Origin: a virus
Direction: 5' to 3' (one strand)
DNA length: 35,522 nucleotides
IMG/VR virus record: IMGVR_UViG_3300025853_000293
Coordinates: 1 to 35,522 of that record
Shown: piece by piece, positions 1-5,661 of the stretch
Position numbering within the stretch: position 1 is the stretch's first letter
How the letters are laid out: each line of letters starts with the position of its first letter
Program-made: the position numbers and the translations under genes
The notes under the pieces: generated by a model
What the model saw: only the letters and a program-made list of their open reading frames with translations
Databases searched by the model: none
Told to the model about the DNA's origin: nothing

Positions 1-125
1 CTCCAACTCCCAGCCGGGTGAGAGTCTCCAACTCCCAGCCGGGTGAGAGTCTCCAACTCCCAGCCGGGTGAGAGTCTCCAACTCCCAGCCGGGTGAGAGT
101 CTCCAACTCCCAGCCGGGTGAGAGT
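1..125. repeat. Tandem array, five 25-bp units (left array)
   Basis: Five perfect copies of a 25-bp unit start at 1, 26, 51, 76 and 101. The unit begins CTCCAACTCCCAGCC and ends GGGTGAGAGT. The array runs into the window edge, so the true copy number may be higher. There are no unique spacers. It lies just beyond the leftward terminator at 139-163, so it is outside the transcribed region. A second array with the same 25-bp period and five perfect copies lies at 2323. Both units contain AACTCC followed closely by CCGGG, so they may be diverged relatives. Protein-binding iterons or a partition site is an inference. Confidence 0.95.
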
Positions 126-138
126 CTGCAGAGCGCAC

Positions 139-163
139 AAAAAAAGGCTCCCAGTTGGGAGCC
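139..163 (-). terminator. Rho-independent terminator, leftward
   Basis: Read on the minus strand, a perfect 8-bp stem GGCTCCCA/TGGGAGCC (146-153 with 156-163) with a two-base loop is followed by seven T residues (plus-strand A run at 139-145). This is a textbook intrinsic terminator for transcripts coming from the right. It supports leftward transcription of the two GAGAG-rich genes at 355-2118. The 190 bases between 164 and 354 carry the same GAGAG/CTCTC composition and no convincing gene. Confidence 0.85.
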
Positions 164-354
164 GATGAGGAGAGAGAAAGGAGGCTAGCTAGCTAAAGAC
201 GCTCTCCAGTCCCTGGCCGTTCTATGTGGAGCATATGGGCAGTCTCTGGAGAGTTTGGAGAGCATGCCAGAGAGGAGACTCTCCTCTCTCTCGCTCTCTG
301 GCTCTGCCGTCTCCAGGAGCCAGCAGAGGAGAGCCGCTTCAGCTTGGGAGAGTC

Positions 355-1200
355 TCATACTGCCTCCAGAGGAGCGAGGAGCCGCGAGAGCTCCTCAGAG
401 GCAGAGGAGGAGAGGAGCGAGAGGAGGAGAGAGGAGGACGCTCTCTCGACAATCCTCTCCACATCAATCCACTGATCCGGAGAGCTCTGGCTCTGCCAGT
501 ACTCGTTAGCCTCCTCTCTGAGGCTCTCAAAAAGAGAGTAAAGCTGATCAGACTCCAAACTCTCCGTAATCTCCTCCGCAGTCTCATCGCCACAGAGAGA
601 GGAGAGGCGGCTCTCTAGAGCACGTTGGAAGTCTCGCTCTGCCCAGCTCTCCCAGGCTTCAGCCTGAAGCTCTAGCTCTAGAGCTCCGCAGTCATCCTCA
701 TCGAGGACAGGATAATTCTCCAAACTCTGGAGACTCTCTAGGAGCTCATCCGAGAGATAGCGAGGATCGATCGCAATGGAGCGAGAGCCATAGGAGCCGT
801 AAGTCTCTCGACACTGAGGAGAGCCTCCAAACTCCTCTAGCAATACTCTGCAGTTGGAGGCAGTGTGAGGAGCTCCGCAGTAATCGCCAGAAAGAGCGTG
901 ATCTGAAAGCCAGAGGAGAGAGACGCTCTGCCAGAGCCTGCGTTCTGAGATGAGGAGAGCTGCCTCCTCTGGCGAGAGCTTCGTCACAGAGGAGCCGAGA
1001 GACGCGCAGAGAGCTAACGAGTAGCGGTCAAGCTCTCCCATAGAGAGAGAGTCTGCCTCGTTAGGTGAGACGCTCTGCCACTCCAGAGGAGAGCCAGAGC
1101 CAGAGTTAAGGAGTCGCTCTCGTGGCTCATAGAAGTAGAACTCTCCAGAGAGCTCAGAGAGAGACTTGATGCGATCGAGGAGGAGAGAGGAGGAGAGCAT
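355..1200 (-). CDS. Hypothetical protein in GAGAG-saturated DNA
   Basis: This encodes a 281-residue protein of unknown function if the ATG at 1200 is used; a GTG at 1326 would add 42 residues of Leu/Cys/Arg-rich sequence that looks like a composition artefact. The C-terminal part reads like a natural folded protein, with ALESRLSSL, then YSLFESLREEANEYWQ, then QWIDVERIVERA. I recall similar patterns (an AN-YW motif followed by IDVERIV) in phage and plasmid hypothetical proteins, without a known function. Elsewhere the protein is dominated by Ser, Leu, Glu and Arg, because the DNA is packed with GAGAG and CTCTC. It lies 156 bases downstream of the gene at 1357-2118, and both should end at the terminator at 139-163. 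No signal peptide or membrane segment is credible. Confidence 0.6.
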   Translation of the reverse strand: MLSSSLLLDRIKSLSELSGEFYFYEPRERLLNSGSGSPLEWQSVSPNEADSLSMGELDRYSLALCASLGSSVTKLSPEEAALLISERRLWQSVSLLWLSDHALSGDYCGAPHTASNCRVLLEEFGGSPQCRETYGSYGSRSIAIDPRYLSDELLESLQSLENYPVLDEDDCGALELELQAEAWESWAERDFQRALESRLSSLCGDETAEEITESLESDQLYSLFESLREEANEYWQSQSSPDQWIDVERIVERASSSLLLSLLSSSASEELSRLLAPLEAV

Positions 1201-1356
1201 GGTGGAGAGACGGGATGCGGAATAAAGAGAACGGATTGCGTCAGACACGAGACGAGGAGCGAGAGAACGGAGGCAGAACAGGAGGAGGAGATGGCCAGCT
1301 AGGAGGCAGAGGAGGCAGAGCCTCACCCGGCAGAACTGGCCGCAATGGAGAGAGGA

Positions 1357-2118
1357 TCAGCACGAGAGCCACTCCTCGGGAATCTCGACATCGAGCTTCA
1401 CTGCCCATAGGTCTCCGTTCTGGTAGAGAGTCCACTCGTCTCCGTCTCTCTCGCTCCATTGGGCATCCCGGAGGATCGAGTCCCAAGCCTCCCAGTAGCC
1501 TTCAGAGTCCGGCCCGGCTTGGCAGATCAGCACGTCCTCCCAGGAGACGGAGAAATCCTCTGCCTCCTCCTCATCTCCGATCTCATCCGCCCAAAGCTTC
1601 GGGATATAAATCCCGTGAGAGTCTCCTAAGAGGAGCTGAGAGTCGGTATCGGGATTAAAGACCGAGAGGCGCTCCTCCTCCAGAGAGGAGATGAGAGAGG
1701 AGAGCATCTCCTCGGCTCCGACTCTGAAGCCTTCAGAGAGGAGCTCATAGGTAGAGAGCTCAGAGATGCGGCCAGACTCCAGAGCCTCATCACAAGAGGA
1801 GAGACGGTCGGCACGATCTGCAAACCACTGGAGGAGCTCGCAAGTGGCATGCGGCACGAGGTCAAGCGAGAGCTCATCGATCGAGTCCTTAGCCTCCTCC
1901 TCATCGGAGAAGGAGTTAGCGGAGAGATTCGAGAGAGCGTCTCGGATGAGCTCATACCGGGAGTCATTAGGAAGCTCTCCTAGGTGAGCCTCTCTAATTA
2001 CAGAGGACGCCCAACTAGGAGCCGAGGAGGAGAGACGGAGAAAAGGAGAACCATCAGGACGCTCTGCCGTCTCCAGAGAGGAGAGGAGGAGTCCAGCCGT
2101 ATGAGAGAGAGTCGCCAT
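1357..2118 (-). CDS. Conserved hypothetical protein in GAGAG-saturated DNA
   Basis: A 253-residue protein starting with ATG at 2118. The C-terminal hundred residues look like a conserved domain: FNPDTDSQLLLGDSHGIYIP, then KLWADEI, WEDVLICQAGPDSEGYWEAW, and WTLYQNGDLWAVK. I recognise this as a recurrent phage/plasmid family of unknown role (an acidic protein whose DSHGIYIP and AGPD-YWEAW motifs recur). Conserved Trp, Tyr, Asp and Gly are kept, while variable positions are mostly Ser, Leu, Glu and Arg from GAGAG/CTCTC-rich codons. The strong acidity could suit a DNA mimic or antirestriction role, but that is speculation. A 17-base TTTACC-type motif and a hairpin lie directly upstream (2125-2156). 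Confidence 0.7.
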   Translation of the reverse strand: MATLSHTAGLLLSSLETAERPDGSPFLRLSSSAPSWASSVIREAHLGELPNDSRYELIRDALSNLSANSFSDEEEAKDSIDELSLDLVPHATCELLQWFADRADRLSSCDEALESGRISELSTYELLSEGFRVGAEEMLSSLISSLEEERLSVFNPDTDSQLLLGDSHGIYIPKLWADEIGDEEEAEDFSVSWEDVLICQAGPDSEGYWEAWDSILRDAQWSERDGDEWTLYQNGDLWAVKLDVEIPEEWLSC

Positions 2119-2124
2119 CGTTAA

Positions 2125-2156
2125 TAGGTAAAAGGTAAAGCTCTCGCCAGAGAGCT
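2125..2156 (-). promoter_or_regulatory. TTTACC direct-repeat motif and hairpin upstream of the 2118 gene
   Basis: On the minus strand, GCTTTACCTTTTACCTA (2141-2125) lies six bases before the start codon at 2118. The same 17-mer with one mismatch lies at 9490-9506 upstream of the helicase gene. It contains two TTTACC half-sites seven bases apart. Overlapping its upstream end is a perfect 7-bp hairpin, AGCTCTC/GAGAGCT with loop GCCA (2139-2156). A shared operator or leader element is an inference. Confidence 0.45.
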
Positions 2157-2241
2157 CCCAGACAATACAAGAGATAAGGAGGAGAGCCAGGCCAGAGCCG
2201 GCAGAGATAAGGAGAGCCGATAGAGAGACGGCTCCTGGAGC

Positions 2242-2306
2242 ACCGATAAGGCGGCAGACTTATCAGTGGAGCCAGAGCGGCTCTGCCATCAGGCTGACTT
2301 ATCGGT
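2242..2306. repeat. Inverted repeat ACCGATAAG / CTTATCGGT
   Basis: ACCGATAAG at 2242-2250 and its exact complement CTTATCGGT at 2298-2306 form 9-bp arms 47 bases apart, with a further GACTTATC copy near 2258. The same 9-mer occurs a third time at 4063-4071, immediately before the ligase start codon. It is a possible regulator or replication-protein site. Confidence 0.45.
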
Positions 2307-2322
2307 TCCAGCGCGCGCGCCA

Positions 2323-2525
2323 GTGGGCACACCTAACTCCTCCGGGAGTGGGCACACCTAACTCCTCCGGGAGTGGGCACACCTAACTCCTCCGGGAGTG
2401 GGCACACCTAACTCCTCCGGGAGTGGGCACACCTAACTCCTCCGGGAGTGGGCACACCTAACCGTATGGGCCGGTGAGCACACCTAACCGTATGGGCCGG
2501 TGGACACACCTAACCGTGCGGGGAA
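2323..2525. repeat. Tandem array of 25/26-bp iteron-like units (right array)
   Basis: Five perfect 25-bp copies start at 2323, 2348, 2373, 2398 and 2423. They are followed by three diverged copies of about 26 bp, starting at 2448, 2474 and 2500, in which the second half changes from CTCCTCCGGGA to a CGTATGGGCCG form. All share the core GTGGGCACACCTAAC, with point changes in the last two. Tandem direct repeats next to palindromes in a gene-free region are typical of iteron origins or partition sites; this use is inferred. There are no spacers, so it is not a CRISPR array. Confidence 0.9.
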
Positions 2526-2884
2526 ATAGAAATACAAACGCGCTAACGGTTTTGTTCACGAACCCTCCCTAGGTTTGTGATTGTAACTCTCTGCGGCCGT
2601 CTACACCTCGACGCGCAATCGCGATTGCGATGTAGCTAACTGCTCGAACGGTTTGCTATACCTCACCTGCAATCCTGATTTCTCGCTGTCGCAAACCGTT
2701 TGGCACTATTTGCAAAGAATAGCCCTGCGCCGTTCGCGCGCGCACACTTCGGGGAGCAACACAGAGCAGGCAGGGGGCAATAAAAACCCCAATCAAGTTG
2801 TGTGAGAAAAACACTGAAAATACCCCTTAAGAACCGACCCCTTGCAGGTCCCAACCCCCCTTAAAAACCGACCCCCAGCAGGTC
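2526..2884. other. Gene-free region with palindromes; origin candidate
   Basis: No convincing gene is present. The region holds a perfect 16-bp palindrome CGCAATCGCGATTGCG (2614-2629), bracketed by CTACA (2601-2605) and TGTAG (2631-2635). It also holds an inverted repeat AACGGTTTGC (2647-2656) / GCAAACCGTT (2691-2700). An imperfect 32-bp direct repeat is present at 2823-2854 and 2857-2888 with four mismatches, each copy containing GACC and GGTC seven bases apart. With the adjacent iteron-like array this is the best candidate in the window for a replication origin or a centromere-like site. No rep gene sits beside it. Confidence 0.4.
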
Positions 2885-3301
2885 TCAAACGCAGCCCCTG
2901 CCTCTGATGTCAAGCTTCCATCCATACTCAAGATGAGTTTTAACCTGCCTTAACGCAATTTCCATTGAGATCTCTATACGGTCCTCAATCCTGTTCCTGA
3001 TATAGGTTTTCTTCCCTCCAGTTCCATACATCGAAATCACATATCCATCGCAAGGAAACCAGCTGCACCACTCCTCCGCATCTCGCAGAGTTATCGGTGA
3101 GCCAAGCCGCAAAATATCAAGAGGACTCACCTCAGATCGCTCGCAATAGGTCCAGCGATCTTTTGGGACAGCCTCCCCGCAGCCTTCGCAATCCAGCGAA
3201 GACCAGCGGAAGTGGCGGACCAGCGAGATGCCTTCGCAGCTGCCGCAACGCAAAAGCGCTCCAGTTCGCGGCGCTCGGGTGTGGTGTGTAATGCGTTTCA
3301 T
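2885..3301 (-). CDS. Zinc-ribbon hypothetical protein
   Basis: A 138-residue protein of unknown function. Near the N terminus it has two Cys pairs (RCGSC and CEGCG) about 19 residues apart around HFRWSSLDC, a zinc-ribbon arrangement. The remainder (AEEWCSWFPCDGYVISMYG and a C-terminal RNRIEDRIEIS segment) matches no family I know. It starts 37 bases after the ligase stop codon and is the last gene of the leftward operon. The zinc ribbon is not the four-Cys finger of NAD-dependent ligases, so this does not look like the missing part of the neighbouring ligase. The stop codon abuts the imperfect direct repeat at 2857-2888. Confidence 0.65.
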   Translation of the reverse strand: MKRITHHTRAPRTGALLRCGSCEGISLVRHFRWSSLDCEGCGEAVPKDRWTYCERSEVSPLDILRLGSPITLRDAEEWCSWFPCDGYVISMYGTGGKKTYIRNRIEDRIEISMEIALRQVKTHLEYGWKLDIRGRGCV

Positions 3302-3338
3302 GATGAGACGAATGAGATCGTTTGCAGGGCAATGAGTC

Positions 3339-4061
3339 TCACTTCACTGCCAGCGCCCAGCGAGGCGCACGCGATGACTCGCCCATTTCAGCCTGCAGCT
3401 CACGGCACGCGACCTTCGCCACAACGCCATCGGTGCCCCAGGGGCGATTCCACAGCGTTCCAGCCTTCCAGCGCGAATGCAGCAGCTCAACCTCCTCGAT
3501 CCGCGTCGTAAACAGCGAATCCACGCAGTCAAAGCCCAGCTCCTCGAGCCGCGCCATCGCATTGACCTCTGTGAGCTCCTGGAAGGCTCCTCCGTAGGCA
3601 ATGAAGCCCAAACCACCTGAAACAGGTTTCATGCACCTTAGAGCCGCTGCTGGCGTGCTCTGACGGCCATCGTGCCCCCACAGCTCACCCCGCACCTGCA
3701 GCTCACCTGCGTGATTCACACGCTCAGGCACCAGATCACGCAGCACCGCCGTGCAATCGCGGCCACTGCGAGTCCAAGCAGCGTCAAGCGCACCGTCGAC
3801 GTAGCGCAGCGCCACAGCAGCGCCGTCAATCTTCGGCTGCACAAGCACTGGCGCACCAGGCCACCAGTCCTCCAGAGGTTGGGTATCGAGCGACAAAAGC
3901 TCCACACCGCCACCTGGACTGTGCAGCTCCGGCGCAAACGGTGCCAACACCTTCAGCTCGCGGCACAGCGCATCGAACTCGGCATCGGTCATCAGCGCAT
4001 TACCTGCGCGGTAAGCAGCGTCTGCCCGACGCACTTGCTTTCGCAACGAATCAACCGACAT
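3339..4061 (-). CDS. NAD-dependent DNA ligase adenylation domain, minimal form
   Basis: A 240-residue protein matching only the N-terminal part of LigA. Residues 10-37 resemble domain Ia, which binds the NMN part of NAD (Y17, then TDAEFD at 25-30; the usual His after the Tyr is Arg here). The nucleotidyltransferase motifs follow: KIDG at 77-80 with K77 as the adenylated lysine, R98 of the TRSG segment, RGEL at 124-127, GFIAYG at 152-157, DGVVAKV at 211-217 and WALAVK at 235-240. The protein ends exactly at the motif V lysine. The OB fold, zinc finger, HhH and BRCT domains of a full LigA (about 670 residues) are absent, and no continuation follows in any frame. Self-adenylation looks possible; nick sealing alone is doubtful. 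Whether it works with a partner is unknown. Confidence 0.85.
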   Translation of the reverse strand: MSVDSLRKQVRRADAAYRAGNALMTDAEFDALCRELKVLAPFAPELHSPGGGVELLSLDTQPLEDWWPGAPVLVQPKIDGAAVALRYVDGALDAAWTRSGRDCTAVLRDLVPERVNHAGELQVRGELWGHDGRQSTPAAALRCMKPVSGGLGFIAYGGAFQELTEVNAMARLEELGFDCVDSLFTTRIEEVELLHSRWKAGTLWNRPWGTDGVVAKVACRELQAEMGESSRAPRWALAVK

Positions 4062-4062
4062 A

Positions 4063-4086
4063 ACCGATAAGCGATAACGCAGATAA
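4063..4086 (-). promoter_or_regulatory. TTATC repeat cluster upstream of the ligase gene
   Basis: In the 33-base gap before the ligase start, the minus strand reads three TTATC steps in a row (TTATCTGCG, TTATCGC, TTATCGGT). The last contains the 9-mer CTTATCGGT also found at 2242-2250 and 2298-2306. Spacing and position suit an operator overlapping the translation start. No clear sigma70 promoter or Shine-Dalgarno is visible. Confidence 0.3.
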
Positions 4087-4094
4087 TGTAGCGC

Positions 4095-4808
4095 CTATTT
4101 CAGGGCATCGTCAAGCGCCTTGCTCAGCAGCGAGGGCAGGATCTCGGCTGATTTGCGCTCCACAACCCCCGAGAAGTCAAACAGCGCAGGCACATTTGGC
4201 TGCTTCCGCGCATACGTGAACAGCAACTGCACGTCGTTCGATTTCGCCCGATAGATGCCTGGCTTCAAGCGACCGCGATTGGGTTTTGCTGAACGCTGGT
4301 CTGGCACCGAGAAATATCTCCACTTCGAGCCCTGCTTACCACTGCCGCGACTGGTGTCTGACTTCAACGCTGAGAGCACCTGCTGGTACTGGCCAGGGCT
4401 CATGTTCCCGTAGGTGTTCAGCCGCACGCCGCGGCCTTGCAGGAACGGGATTGCGTAATAGCTCGCATCCACCACACCAAGAGCCCTGATCGCCCGAGTG
4501 AACCGGGTTGTGTACGCAGGACCGCCTTCGGTCACCGGGTACAGGTAACGCGCCGGATCCTGACCCTTCGCCCCATCTTTCGAGATCGAAACCGTCAGCT
4601 CCAGACCATCCACCGAGTAGCGGGGTGAGTTGATCGTGAACGGCACCGGGTTCTGGAACTTATCGCGCATCTCGCGCTGCAGCTCACCACGGAGCTGGAA
4701 GCCGAGCTGCCTGAGCGCGCGATTACCAGCAAAGGGCAGCTGCGCACCACGAAGCGCATCAAGGCTCTTGATGAGCTGATCGGCTTGGAACTCGATAGTG
4801 CGTGCCAT
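4095..4808 (-). CDS. Putative phage tail-associated protein
   Basis: A 237-residue protein starting with ATG at 4808, ten bases after the small RHH gene. It has an N-terminal helical segment (FAGNRALRQLGFQLRGELQ, then REMRDKF), a central beta-rich part with ARYLYPVTEGGPAYTT, and a basic segment around residues 150-185. The layout (an N-terminal 'A-N-x-A' helix followed by a Pro- and Gly-containing beta region) is reminiscent of minor tail / tail-completion proteins such as the lambda gpZ-like family, but the match is weak and made from memory. It is oddly placed in an operon of replication-type genes, far from the tail block at 23975-35522. No membrane segment or catalytic motif is visible. 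Confidence 0.45.
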   Translation of the reverse strand: MARTIEFQADQLIKSLDALRGAQLPFAGNRALRQLGFQLRGELQREMRDKFQNPVPFTINSPRYSVDGLELTVSISKDGAKGQDPARYLYPVTEGGPAYTTRFTRAIRALGVVDASYYAIPFLQGRGVRLNTYGNMSPGQYQQVLSALKSDTSRGSGKQGSKWRYFSVPDQRSAKPNRGRLKPGIYRAKSNDVQLLFTYARKQPNVPALFDFSGVVERKSAEILPSLLSKALDDALK

Positions 4809-4817
4809 GGGTGGAGG

Positions 4818-4958
4818 CTAGCGCTGCTTTTGCATGGCCTGATAAAGCACTCGCCTAACAACTTGCGCAGCCGACTCGCAGGGCTGCCGCTGCTTATCAA
4901 TCCAATCGCGCATATCCTTCGTCATCACAAAATTCAAACGAGGCAGCTCAGAAGGCAT
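4818..4958 (-). CDS. Small ribbon-helix-helix DNA-binding protein
   Basis: A 46-residue protein, MPSELPRLNFVMTKDMRDWI to QAMQKQR. Residues 6-12 fit the short beta strand of an RHH fold, and the helices fit DMRDWIDKQR and SAAQVVRRVLYQAMQ. It is the same length as, and clearly similar to, the protein at 9279-9419 (shared pattern W-[IL]-D, a Ser turn, R-x-L-x-QAMQ). The start overlaps the stop of the upstream gene by 11 bases, and its stop lies ten bases from the next start, so translation is probably coupled. RHH proteins of this size normally act as dimeric repressors; its operator is unknown, and the dyad at 6547-6582 is one candidate. Confidence 0.7.
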   Translation of the reverse strand: MPSELPRLNFVMTKDMRDWIDKQRQPCESAAQVVRRVLYQAMQKQR

Positions 4959-5661
4959 TGATCAAAGAAAGTTGTTGGTTAAACGCAGCAATCTTTGCTG
5001 ATGGTGGAGCAGACAAAAGCCCAATAGCCATAAAGGCATTACGAACCCAAGGCGTGTTGCCCATAACGATGTACGGGTCTCGATAAGACGCCAAAGCAGA
5101 AAACGGATCCACGCCCTTGCGAATTGCTTCGATCACATCCCACTGAAGAAGCTGCTTGCGAAAGCGATTTCCGTCCTTTGTTCGCTTGCCGCATACATAA
5201 ACCTTGAACGAAGGAAAGAAAATCCCTTTCTCCAGCATGAGCTGCCGATAACCCTCCTCTCGTCCGTCTAGCTCGCCAAGGTCAAAAGTGAGGCTGCCGG
5301 GCTCCGGGATAAGAACGCCAACGGATCGGCGTTCCTGGTTCAACTCATCCTCATAGCGATAGCTGGAGAGGATTTGGCTATGCAGCGCGTTGCGCTCAGA
5401 CCCTGTAACACGAGAGCCACGTTCGAGCAGCGCGCCAAATTCGTAGCTTTCAGCGCGGGTGTCGGTGGGAGACTTTTCCGCTTCAAACGAAAAGCGCGTC
5501 CAGCGACGAACACCAGTTTCCTTTCCAGGGGCAAAAGGCAAGCAAGTGCGGATGAACTGAGCCGATTCAGGGTGATAGGCGATTGTGCAGATATGAGCAC
5601 GCTTACGCCTGCCCTCGATGACGCGCGCCTGGGCTATGCAAACGCAATCTCGAAAGATCAT
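4948..5661 (-). CDS. Hypothetical protein
   Basis: A 237-residue protein I cannot place with confidence. The N terminus (VCIAQARVIEGRRKRAHICT followed by an IRTCLPF-type strand) is beta-rich and reminiscent of OB-type nucleic-acid-binding domains that start with a 'C-I-A-x-(S/A)-R' strand. The middle contains LHSQILSSYRYEDELNQERR, and the C-terminal half carries FFPSFKVYVCGKRTKDGNRF and a helical WDVIEAIRKG. No catalytic motif is evident. Its start overlaps the stop of the DUF4326 gene by four bases, and its stop overlaps the RHH gene, so the three are one translational unit. A nucleic-acid-binding role is speculation. Confidence 0.65.
   Translation of the reverse strand: MIFRDCVCIAQARVIEGRRKRAHICTIAYHPESAQFIRTCLPFAPGKETGVRRWTRFSFEAEKSPTDTRAESYEFGALLERGSRVTGSERNALHSQILSSYRYEDELNQERRSVGVLIPEPGSLTFDLGELDGREEGYRQLMLEKGIFFPSFKVYVCGKRTKDGNRFRKQLLQWDVIEAIRKGVDPFSALASYRDPYIVMGNTPWVRNAFMAIGLLSAPPSAKIAAFNQQLSLINAF

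Larger units (their letters stand above)
200..2240. other. GAGAG/CTCTC-saturated DNA domain
   Basis: The two-kilobase segment is packed with GAGAG and its complement CTCTC in both orientations. In the 60 bases from 241 I count eight (overlapping) occurrences, whereas random sequence would give about 0.1. The enrichment covers two genes and their flanks and ends abruptly near 2240, before the second tandem array. It is not a simple microsatellite, because the pentamers are separated by varied sequence and both genes remain open. Nothing similar is visible elsewhere in the window. Confidence 0.85.

Noticed and set aside
224-1658. Rightward open frames over the left end (for example 226-618 and 1215-1658)
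   Set aside because: They are Arg/Ser/Glu-rich mirror frames of the leftward genes, carry no natural motifs, and the terminator at 139-163 indicates leftward transcription.
200-2240. GAGAG region as an assembly or sequencing artefact
   Set aside because: Long open frames with conserved-looking protein motifs and a fitting terminator would not arise from artefact; read coverage should still be inspected.
2054-2332. 92-residue leftward open frame upstream of the 2118 gene
   Set aside because: Composition is a by-product of the repetitive DNA; it overlaps the start of a better gene in another frame and has no motif.
1-2525. CRISPR array at 1-125 or 2323-2525
   Set aside because: Units are directly abutting 25/26-bp repeats with no unique spacers and no cas genes.
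2614-2629. HIP1 element (GCGATCGC) as host signature
   Set aside because: The palindrome is CGCAATCGCGATTGCG, not HIP1, and I do not see HIP1 repeated in the window, so it cannot be used to name the host.
2663-2854. 63-residue leftward open frame in the origin-like region
   Set aside because: No motif, no ribosome site; it crosses inverted repeats, which suggests non-coding DNA.
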